From Oopsacas minuta (taxonomy: Eukaryota > Porifera > Hexactinellida > Lyssacinosida > Leucopsacidae): a stretch of 64,000 bases of DNA. The translations under genes and the position numbers were made by a program. The notes under the pieces were generated by a model. The model was given only the letters and a program-made list of their open reading frames with translations, ran no database searches and was not told the DNA's origin. Location: contig JAKMXF010000310.1 of the NCBI GenBank assembly GCA_024704765.1, positions 310,001 through 374,000 on the forward strand, written 5' to 3'. Below, one piece after another: positions 42,457 through 52,200 of the stretch (within the stretch, counting starts at the first letter, position 1; each line of letters starts with the position of its first letter).

Positions 42457-43010
42457 TTGTTTGTTTGTTTGTTTGTTTGTTTGTTTCTCCGTTGTCCCGG
42501 AAAGGATTTACTGTATGCAATTTTGAAATTGTCGCATAACTATGTATTTATCGTGTTCATCAAGGAAGTAAATTGAATTCAATAAAACTTCACTAAATAT
42601 ATCGAACATGTTGAATCCGATTTTCACACTTTTGGATTAATCATATGGAAATTTATTGTTGGTTTTATGAATGTAAAGTAAACAAATTTCAAAATTGAGG
42701 TAGAATCATACTTTCAACGACTATCTGGGGTATTCGAGTATGCTGAGTCCGAATATGGTACTATAAACAATATATTGTAAATATTTGTTTACTTTTAGGT
42801 GCATAAAGTAAACAAATTTCAAAATTTAGGTAGAATCATGCTTTCAACGATTCTACTGGGGTAATCGAGTATGCTAAGTCTGATTATTATAAACAACATC
42901 AATATTATTAAATCTCAATTGTTGTTTGTCTGTTTGCTTGTCCGTTGAATGCCTCGAGGCGCAATGCGCCGAGTTCATCACGAAGCGATGAGCCAAAGCT
43001 TGTTAGTATG
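42395..43010 (+). repeat. Dispersed repeat R1, copy 3, with expanded microsatellite
   Basis: Complete-looking copy in the opposite orientation to copies 1 and 4. The end motif is expanded into a microsatellite at 42421-42486, (TGTC)n followed by (TTTG)n. The body at 42500-42760 contains the undisturbed 'actaaatatatcgaacatgt' (empty site of the mariner insertion). A diverged partial duplication of the body follows (42780-42890). The GC-rich block with two palindromes (ggcgcaatgcgcc, then catcacgaagcgatgag) closes it at about 42952-43005. Confidence 0.75.
42421..42486 (+). repeat. Microsatellite (TGTC)n-(TTTG)n
   Basis: About six to seven TGTC units followed by eight or more TTTG units. It grows out of the TTTGTCTGTTG end motif shared by the R1 copies, so it is a slippage expansion of the repeat's own terminus. 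A frame through it (42322-42576) is not a gene. Confidence 0.9.
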
Positions 43011-44102
43011 AAAATTCATATCCTATCCGTAGTATATAGGGGAAAAATGAAAGGTTATAAATACTAAACAGTACCATTACAGGGTGCTACTTTTATACCA
43101 ATTTTGAAATGTTTTTTCGTCTTTGGGACAGGTTTAGTATTCAACAAGGAATTTACAATAAATAATAGCGCGCTTCGCTTACTCGCGCTACGCTGTTGAG
43201 AACACTCTGTGTCCGCACTCGAATACATAAACTCAAAATCTTAACCGTAGCAAACATGATACTGCCAGAATCTTTAAATCTGCTTACTGTCCCCAAAAGT
43301 GAACAAATATTTATGAAATGTTGTTTACAATATCATATTTGGACTCAGTATATTCGATTACCTCAATATAGCATTTGAAAGTATGATTCAACCTCAATTT
43401 AGAAATTTGTTTCCTATACAATAAATTTCCATATGAGAAACTTGAAAATGCGAAATTCGGATTAGTTACCCCTGGGTAGCCGTTTAGAGCCAGCCTGTAC
43501 GTACATTTTGAGATTTGGAGAATTTGTTTACTTTATATTCATAAAAACAACAATAAATTTATATATGATAGATCCAAAGGTGTGAAAATCAGATTCAACA
43601 TGTTCGATATAACGGGTGAGCACTAAAAATTAGACAAATTTCATCCTGTTTGAGCTTGTATCAATTATCAACAGAGTATTGTATAATTCTATCATATTTG
43701 TTTAATTACATTTTAATTTAGCTAGAACTCAATGGATCGCTGTTAATGGGCCATTGTCTGCAGATTTTCGGATATTCGTCTTGACACTTGAAAATAACCT
43801 TTGGACAATTGAAAATTCCACTTGCCTGGTTGATTTCCGAATCCTTTGCTTCAACCTTCTGAAGGATTTAGCTTCCCACCCACCTTCATAAACTTTGGAT
43901 TTCAAATAACCCCAGGATTCCTTAATTGGCCTTAATTGAGGTGTATTAGGAGGGTTAGCAGATTTTGGAATATATGGGATATTTAGACCTTCAAGAAGTT
44001 TAAGCGTATCTTTCGCATAATGGCTACTTGCTAGATCAGGCCAGAAGTAATATTTACCCTCATCATGAAACTTTTCTAAGAAAGGAATTAGATGCTTTTT
44101 TA

Positions 44103-45413
44103 CAGGGTGGCTCCAAAGTTCTGATACAAACCATTTTGTCTATAATATTTATTCAGCATGACCTACATTATTGATTCTCTATATATAATTAATACATACT
44201 ATTAGGAAGAGATTGCCTAGTCATTTATTCAATATAACCACCCTTTTTGGAAATGACAGCCCTGAGTCTGTTCGGGAATCCTTCTACTGCGGCACGCAGA
44301 GTTTCTTGGGGTATCTTCTCCCATTCTCGACACAAGGAAATCTTTAGAGAGCTAACTGTGTTGTGTGACACAGAACAAGCCTTGTTTTCCAAGATAGACC
44401 ATACAGAATAGTCCATGGGATTTAAATCGGGACTGTATGGTGGCCATTCATCCTTATGTATAAAATTGGGAATATTGTGCTTCAGCCAATCTTGGGTCGT
44501 ATTGGCCGTATGGGCGGAGCACCATCTTGTTGGAAGACAAATTGCTGTCCAGAAAACATGGTCTGGCTCAGACCTTTTACCACAGGCTCTAATACAAGCT
44601 CTTGGTATGTTTTGGCATTGATTTTCACTCCTGGGGGATGAAAATCAGTGGTGTCCGACCAACAGCAGAGACCCCAGCCCAAACCATCACCGACAGTGGT
44701 TTCTTCATCCGACTGATATATCTGAACTTATCAGGGATCGCTGAAACTGAGGTCGAGATGACTCTGTCGTTTTGGCTATTTGTAGCCTCTTCAATGGTGA
44801 AAATTTTCTCATTTGAGAAAATGGTATTTTCGAGAACTCCAATAGCGTGTAGAGCAAGTAGGCTCTTGCTCCGGGACACTCTCTTTTCTTTCACCGACCC
44901 AGATAGGAATTGTACCTTTTTGCGTTTAAAAGAGCGCATTCCTAGGTCCCTTTTGACAACCTTTTGTATTGCTCGGCGAGATATATTGAGCTCCAAGGCC
45001 ATTTTCCTCATCGAACGGTGTGGGTTCCGCCGAATCCGTTCTCGCACCACTTTCTTGAGAGCTGAGGTCGTTACAGAGCATGGACGATCAGATCTCGGCT
45101 TGTCTACAGTGTCCCCAGTTTCCTTATATCGATTTATCGTCCTGTGGATAAATGCCCTACGTCCTTTTGCAATATTCAGCAGTTTCAAAATTTCTGATGG
45201 ACTTTTCCCCGGCATATGCAATTTAATAATTGCTGACCTCTCAGATTCCATGGTCAATCACAATTTTTTTTCGAAATAGAATACACCAAATTGAAATAAT
45301 ATTTGTTAGGAAGCGTATAAGATATGTCATGGGAGAGCAAACCATTGAGAATACTTCCTGATAATGGTTGTATATTAATCATGATTTTGTATCAGAACTT
45401 TGGAGCCACCCTG
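44103..45413 (-). mobile_element. Tc1-like transposon nested in the mariner-like transposase
   Basis: 1311 bp. The TIRs are identical over 28 bp and begin CAGGGTGGCTCCAAAGTTCT, continuing GATACAAA. The TA at 44101-44102 and 45414-45415 is duplicated. Removing one TA plus the element restores the host transposase frame (QCI|KKHLIPF), which fixes the insertion to the base. Confidence 0.93.
44225..45257 (-). pseudogene. Tc1/mariner-type transposase with two frameshifts
   Basis: The first frame runs from Met at 45257 (or MESERSAIIKLHMPGKSPSE at 45251) to a stop at 44625. It contains HTH regions (SMRKMALELNISRRAIQKVV) and FSNEKIFTIEE. A 1-base loss in a run of five Cs (about 44634) shifts to the frame carrying PPGVKINAKTYQELV and FQQDGAP. 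A second 1-base loss just after GAP (about 44515) shifts to TTQDWLKHNIPNFIHKDEWP and SPDLNPMDYSVWSILE, ending at 44225. The first catalytic Asp, usually SDEKxF, is Asn (SNEK). The second (QQDGAP) and third (PMDYSVW) are Asp. The element is inactive as read. Confidence 0.85.
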
Positions 45414-46398
45414 TATGCATTGATTTCGGTAAATTTCGCCAGTGACTGAAAGATTCCGAGGGCAAAAGTATGACTCCGATATGCCTTCTTTCGAAATTGC
45501 TAACCAAATTAAAAGTTTAGGTGGGTACTTGGATTTACTAATATAACTGATTCTAGGATTCAGAGACTTGGCTGAGAGAGATTCTGAAATATAATAACCC
45601 TTATTGACATTGATATTGTCATCCTTTAGTCCGAAATACGATTCGTCATCCATTACAATTTGAGTTGTGCTTGATGGGGGAAAAAAGTCTCTCCGTAATT
45701 TTAGACACCTGGACTTAGCCCTCAATTCTTGTTCAGGTTTGCTATCTGGGACTCGCTTACGTCTACGATGTGTAACACCATTCTCTTTGATAATCTTACG
45801 AACATATGATTGAGAGATATCGAATTTTCGAGCCATTTTTCTGGTGGAGACTCCTATTTTATTGCTAATTTTGCACAATAGAGATCGCCGGAGCCTCTTG
45901 GGCATTTTGACAGACTTGCGACCGCTACCCAACTTCCTGTTTAGGGTTCCTCTATTCTTGATAGTAGAAAATGATGTTATAGTAGATCTTGCGATTCCAA
46001 ACGTCAAAAAATGCTTAACTGTATAAGAAATCCCATGGTCATAATTTTTACGAAAAAATTGTCCAATAATGTGTCGTCGTTGTGTCACTTTCAAATGATC
46101 CATCTCCAGATGCTATGTTCTAAAATAATCGAAAATGGATTGAATTTGAAATCTATATACAAATAATGCATTGGTGAACAAAGATTTATGAATTTGGAAA
46201 TATCTCGTTGTTATGGTGAACTATAAAATATGTCTAAAATTTTAGTGCTCACCCGTTATTTAGTGAAGTTTTATTGAATTCTATTTACTTCCTTGATAAA
46301 CACGATAAATACATAGTTATGCTATCTATATGCTACAATTTCAAAATTGCATACAGTAAATCCTTTTCTTGACAACGGACAAACAAGCAAACTGAGAA

Positions 46399-46958
46399 GT
46401 TGGACAAGTTAGGATGACCTTCCCCTATCGTAGTCCCCTCTCCCGATTAATCTCTCCCTTCTTCTTCTTACTTTCATTTCACAACCCGTTCACTTGACTT
46501 ATACGTACTTATCACAAGATCACTTTAATCTTCATTTAGTCCTTAGCCTTTCAATACAGTGGATTCATATTCCTTCTTCAGTTGAAGACATTTTAACTAA
46601 CAATTCAAAAATTCGTGACTATTACATAAATGAGATACGGAATTATTCATATGCAGGGAATCTCGATTTCTGAAATGTACATTATCCGGACACTTTTGAG
46701 AGGTCCGAACAAGTTCGGCTAATGGAAGTGCACTGTACGTTCAGATTCGGTACGAAAAAGGATTAAAACAAGCTGGAATTCTATTGAAAGAATTATCACA
46801 ATCAGTTCCAATACTTCACTGAACCCTGAATGCATGCAAACAATAATACATCGTTCAGTGAATTTAATTTGTCAGTAAATCAGATAGATAGAATACTACA
46901 TTAAAAAGTATCACCTGATATGGCATAATGATGAGTTTGTGATTCTGTTAATAAAATA
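46399..46958. other. Intergenic with a MITE end
   Basis: At about 46679-46740 'tacattatccggacactttt', then 'gagaggtccgaac' and 'gcactgta', looks like the end of a mariner-type MITE. No partner end is clear. No gene. Confidence 0.4.
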
Positions 46959-48533
46959 TTAAGAAGATAATCTTCTAACTAACTCCTGTCTCTGCTCAAC
47001 AAGTGAGGAGATTTGATCTCTCTCCTTCTTGCTCAAAGGCTTCTTCTTCTGTTTGGTAGAATTTAACTTTTTCCAAGCTTCACATAATTCATTATCCAGC
47101 TGTTCCAGCTGCAGTTTAATTTCTTGATTCAAAATTTCCTTCTGAACATCAAGAATGAGTTCTTTCCTCTGCTTTCGCATTTGCTGGGTAGTCAACTGTA
47201 ATTCTTTCTGTTTTCGTTTTAGCTCTGCTAATATTTCGTCTTCTTGTCCTGTCTCAGTGAAGAAGTCTGTGTCTTCTAGTACACCAAAACTAACCAACTC
47301 ACTCCTATACAAATATAAGAAATCGTTTGTATGTTGAAACAGTGGATTTCGTATATTAGCAACTCGTATTTTGCATATTTTCCTGTTGTTGATAGGGAAC
47401 TGAAATAATATCAAATCTCACTTGGCACCTGAGATTGTTATTGGTTGCAAATACGCGAACTCTACTGTATTTATATAATACAATGATAAAATAATACTTA
47501 TTTTTAAAGAAGCACATTTCTCAGATAGGATTAGAACTTATAAGTATGGCATATACCAGCATGCCGACTGTTCATATCTCAAGTCATCAAGTAGGGTACT
47601 AGAAGTCAATTTGTGTAAATACAGTAAACTTTCGTTATAAGTCATAATGAAGTCCTCAGACTTCGGTTTCATTTTGTTATAAGCGGAGTAAAGTCGATTA
47701 CTTTCAAGTTCCGAGCTATAGAGGGAAATTAATCACTTAGTGGTAACAGGAGTTTACTGTAAATGTAAATGTTATTTGTAAACAATAGTAATTACACAAT
47801 TTATATCGAAAGATATCCGTAGTTCCCACCTGACATTCTTCTCAATACTCTCAAAACAAATATCATCTTCAGTCACACCTACTGGAAGATAGTCAGATAG
47901 AGAATTACTGGAATCTTGTATTAAACTTCCCAGCAGCCTCAGAGTCAGAGGTCCAAACCCGTTAGTCTGAAGGGGAGGAGAGGGACTCTCTTCTTCTTCT
48001 CCCCAGCGAAGGAAGTAGTGCTTGCCTAGAGGGAGCGTATCCTGCCACTCCTCTTCCAGACCGCGTTTAGACAATTTCTTCATCGCTAATACTTCCTCTT
48101 GAGTAACAGTCTTGTAGAACTCGTCTACTCTATCCCAGAGATCTCCTGCACTTCTCACGACCTGTGAAAGTGTAGGAGACTGTAACTCTTCAGCTTCTAG
48201 AATGTTCTCTGATGTATCTACTTCAAGGAAATCTTGTTCCAGTTTAGGACGTTTGGTATCTCTCATTTTCTTATCTTTACTCGATCTAACCAGTTTAGAT
48301 TTATCCTTATATTGGTGGGATTCATGGTATAACTCTTGACGTACGGTAGAAATACTCTCCCAAGCTTCCTGAAGCTCTCTTCTCAGCTCCTGGAACTCTG
48401 CCTTACAACTAATCTGGCCACCACCGTACACACGACTTATAGAAGGGAACTCGTCCAGAATTCGTACTAAGTTCAAATCTTTGAGGTGCGAAACCACACG
48501 AAATTTATCAGAGCTCTTGCTAACTTGTTCCAT
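46959..48533 (-). CDS. TADA3: Transcriptional adapter 3 (SAGA/ATAC subunit)
   Basis: Subunit of the histone acetyltransferase modules of the SAGA and ATAC coactivators, which links GCN5/TADA2. Two exons, about 48533-47830 and 47382-46959, join with the split codon AG|G, giving about 376 residues (vertebrate TADA3 is 432). Diagnostic segments are LSPTLSQVVRSAGDLWDRVD-like sequence (DLWDRVDEFYKTVTQEE), LPLGKHYFLRWGEEEE, GPLTLRLLGSLIQDSSN and the C-terminal EDEILAELKRKQKELQLTTQ, ending KERDQISSLVEQRQELVRRL. The intron (about 447 bp) holds a MITE at 47620-47761. Confidence 0.9.
47620..47761. mobile_element. MITE with TIR 'TACAGTAAACT' in TADA3 intron
   Basis: 142 bp. The left end reads TACAGTAAACTTTCGTTATA. 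The right end, in reverse complement, reads TACAGTAAACTCCTGTTACC. TA sits at both ends. The interior has 'gttataagcggag' and similar short motifs. No coding capacity. Confidence 0.78.
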
Positions 48534-49295
48534 TCGAATAAATCAGCTGTTAAGTTGATCGTTTCAAATGTACAATTATCTCAGCAACAGAATTTGTCAC
48601 TGGTTCAGATACTATTTTTACAATTGAATAATTGGATATGTTTAGAGTGACATGAGATTTAGTACTGTAGTATTTATTGTATCGTTCTAGTATCTATAAC
48701 AAGTAGGAGCTGAATTAACAGGTAGTTAAGGTATACTTTTCTTGAATAATATTTTTCTCAGTATCAGTTATGGATTGGGACATTCCACCTAACATGCATA
48801 CTTGCCTATCTTCCCGGGATTCCTGGATTATCTCAGGATTTGACATGACATCCACGAAAAAGTTACTATATAATCAAGGGAAATATTGGATATTTGATTG
48901 TACTATTATTATGGAAACTAAATTAAATTATTCTGGCAAATCGATTATATTTTACATTATTTGGCAAACCAAAGTAATTGTTTTGGCAACGGGTAAATAA
49001 TGTAATTTCGAACACACGAAAGCTATACGTAATATAATTCCTATAATTCATTATCTAAATAATATAGTTGAGGTAATTAGAATTTGTCATAACTAATCTA
49101 CTTTTTACACGTATTGCTCGAAATCGCGTTAATTTTCTTGTGCTACTGGGTTGGAAGGGTAACAAATCTATCGAGTGTGATTCGAGTAGATTGTATTCAT
49201 AAATATATTTATGTAAATATAGAAAATAAAATAATAAATGAAGTAAATACAAATTAGAGAATAAATAAGCTCAAATATAACTAACTGTAGTTGGT
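48534..49295. other. Intergenic between TADA3 and laminin alpha
   Basis: AT-rich. A plus frame at 48770-49000 shows no domain features. No repeat pair recognised. Confidence 0.4.
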
Positions 49296-52200
49296 TCAGA
49301 GAATACACCCAGCTAGTTCTACATCGTTAGTAACTACTCCAATAGAATTGATAGAAATATACTCATTGTTTAAGAATATCTCTCTAACACACCCCTTGAA
49401 CGATTGAGTAGTTACATGAGATCGAGGTATGATATCTGGATCTATGCCTCCTATAAATAAGGGATAGTTCCTGGTATCTACAGCTGTCAAATTATCCACG
49501 ATAGAATTATCCATAAATTCTCCATCAACAGTTATAGTTATGTAGTTGTCATGCTTAGTGAAAGAGACTGAGTGCCATAGTCCATTACACAGATAGTATC
49601 GAGATGAGGGAGTATACACTATCCTATTAGGATTCCCTATCGCTCCATTATCCACTGTATACACAAGAGAACCATCACGTAGCTCAACAGTTACATGGTC
49701 ACCTGCTTCAGAATTAGCGACATAGAACAATAGAGATGTATGATTAAATGTCCTGAATTCAAGCTGTACAGTAAGATTTCTATCTACTTGGTAGCTGGAG
49801 TATAGCTGGATATACGAGCCGGATCCGAATAGTGTAGCTCCTCTGGATATCCTAGAGTAACACCTGTTTACTTTGTACTGAATGCCAGAGGTCAGGAGTC
49901 TCTCCAGGCTATTAATGAGGAGTGAAGTCACACACATGTCTGCACTGACTTGCTGGTCAGGTCTACCACCAAAATAGAAGTTGTTAGATAAGTCAAACCT
50001 GAAAAAGGCTGCATCATGAATCGGAGTTCTGACATATTCTCTTGGCATATAATTATCCTGTCCTACTATCTCCAATACTGAGAGCAGGCCTATAGGACCT
50101 AGTCTAGTCGCCTCTACGCGGTATCTCACACCATCATCGTAGCGATTAGTTGTAGTCACACGAGTTGGATTCGAACCGAGACTGAATGAGAACTGTAATC
50201 TACCTTCATAGAATCTCAGCTCTATGAAGTCGAAATTATTCAATCCATTTACAAAGAATATTATGCCATGATAAGCAATAGAAGATAGTTCTATACGAAA
50301 CACAGTGTCAATAGCAAGCTCGCTAGGAGATATATCTAACAATACATAGCTGTTATTATAACTGTCAAAACGAGAACCAGCTGAGTGAGGTCTGAGTAAA
50401 GAGGCAGGTGGGATTGTCTGACATGCATTGAAAGGTGTTACAGTTGGAGTTACAATAGGAGTAGATGTAGAGATAGATGAAGTGGGTATGGTAGTACGTG
50501 TAGTGATAGGAGGGCTAGATATCTGTGTGCTGGATATAATACTAGATAATAGTATAGATGATTGAGGGATAGAGCTACTAACTGTAGTAGTAGTAAAATC
50601 AGGAGTAGAACTCAAGCTGGATAATAGTATAGATGATTGAGGGATAGAGCTACTAACTGTAGTAGTAGTAAAATCAGGAGTAGAACTCAAGCTGGATAAT
50701 AGTATAGATGATTGAGGGATAGAGCTACTAACTGTAGTAGTAGTAGTAAAATCAGGAGTAGAACTCAAGCTGGATAATAGTATAGATGATTGAGGGATAG
50801 AGCTACTAACTGTAGTAGTAGTAAAATCAGGAGTAGAACTCAAGCTAGATAATAGTATAGATGATTGAGGGATAGAGCTACTAACTGTAGTAGTAGTAAA
50901 ATCAGGAGTAGAACTCAAGCTGGATAATAGTATAGATGATTGAGGGATAGAGCTACTAACTGTAGTAGTAGTAAAATCAGGAGTAGAACTCAAGCTGGAT
51001 AACATAGTAGATATTGACATAGTACTTGTAACCATTGGAGAAGATGGGAGTGAGGTAGATATAGAGGAAGTAGGAATAGTTGAAGTAGAAAGAGAAATGC
51101 TAGATGAAGGGCCAGGACTAGGCGTAAAGGTAATTGAGACAGAAGATTGCACAGGAACATCGGTTGAAGAAAGTGATCGGGTAAACACAGAACTTATAGA
51201 AGTAAATATTGATGATGTTATTGAGGACATTATCGAAGAGGAAGTTTCTTGGATTGAGGTGAATAGATAGCTTGAAGAAGTATGGATAACCGTAGATGTA
51301 GGTATAACTGTAGATGATGGTGTAGGTGTAGGTGTAGGTGTAGGTGTAGGTTGTTCTGGAGCAGGCACACATCCATACAGATTTACACCTGATAGAATAT
51401 CAGCATTATAATAATCGTACACAATATCATTTACTACCAAGTCTCTAATACAACCCTTGTATGATGATACTACTGGTATAGACAGTCTAGCGGAGTCAGG
51501 TACCCCTCCCACGTATAGAGGTGTTGCTACAAGAATATCACTACCACAATCAAACACTTCTCCAAAACAATCTTCAGTACTAGATGAAATGTTATCAACT
51601 ATAACTCTAACCTGATCACTCAAGAACTCTATCTTCACAGAATGGAAATTACCATCATTCAATCCCTGACCTAGAATAATCACTCCCTGCCGTCGGGTAG
51701 TGGAGGTCAGGAACATAAATGTAAAGGTCAGACTCCCGTGCTCCATTGTCAGGTGTATGGGACTAGAACCAGAATCATTCGCAAACATCAACAACAATAA
51801 TCCTGTGAGAGAAGTTGTACTAAAACTGAATCTAATAGACAGAAGAGAAATAGTAGAGCTGGTGAGAGGAAATTGAGCGTAACCAGTACCTGTATGGTAT
51901 CTACCAGGCGTGACGTCACTGGGACTCAATGGAGCTGTACGAAATTTATTCGTAGAGTCTCTTAAATCTACAATTATTTCATCAACCATTAACTCATTGA
52001 TAACACCTGAGAATGAATCAGAAACAGCTGATCCTGTAATTCCACCAATACTCAAAGCTGATCCCAAGCTAAATCCCTCAGGAAGCAACAATATATCAAT
52101 AGACTGCTGATTGACTTGAAAATTGATCATAGCTCCTTCTCTACGTATATAGACTACATGATTGATATTATCTGTAACATACTGAGTAGATTGTATGCTG

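Larger units (their letters stand above)
43729..46103 (-). pseudogene. Mariner-like transposase interrupted by an inner transposon
   Basis: Codons run from ATG at 46103 down to about 45416, are interrupted by the inner element, and resume in the same frame at 44102 down to a TGA at 43729. This gives about 355 residues, the normal length for the family. The N-terminal half has paired helix-turn-helix DNA-binding regions (GVSTRKMARKFDISQSYVRK). The catalytic region begins with VMDDESYFGL, then LLIWLAISKEG. After the break come YFWPDLASSHY (second Asp) and NTPQLRPIKESW. At the usual third acidic position (the E of NPIExxW-type motifs) there is Lys with Glu directly after it, so catalysis may be impaired. 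Apart from the insertion I saw no frameshift, which suggests a fairly recent hit. Confidence 0.85.
43612..46256 (-). mobile_element. Mariner-like (IS630/Tc1/mariner) transposon carrying a nested Tc1-like element
   Basis: 2645 bp including the 1311-bp inner insertion (about 1.33 kb without it). The TIRs start ACGGGTGAGCACTAAAA at both ends. The flanking TA at 43610-43611 and 46257-46258 is a target duplication, proven by comparison with the uninterrupted R1 copies at about 42593 and 19355. The transposase frame is on the minus strand (next entry). Confidence 0.92.
43205..46398 (-). repeat. Dispersed repeat R1, copy 4, split by a transposon nest
   Basis: The left part (about 43205-43611) and right part (46257-46398) together restore the R1 body. 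The right end reads gacaacggacaaacaagcaa. Relative to copies 1 and 3 the break lies exactly in 'cgatatatttag', where a mariner-like element inserted with TA duplication. With copy 3 it forms a large inverted pair. Confidence 0.72.

Noticed and set aside
42322..42576. Plus frame with SVCLSVCLFVCLF repeats
   Set aside because: It is the (TGTC)n-(TTTG)n microsatellite read as protein.
44602..45279. 225-codon plus-strand frame
   Set aside because: Exact antisense of the inner transposase; no domain of its own.
50540..51000. Regular 75-bp repeats considered as a CRISPR-like or satellite array
   Set aside because: The units are contiguous without spacers and keep the laminin reading frame, so it is a coding minisatellite.
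51118..51372. Minus frame with YTYTYTYT
   Set aside because: Other-frame reading of the (GGTGTA)n run and Ser/Thr linker of laminin.
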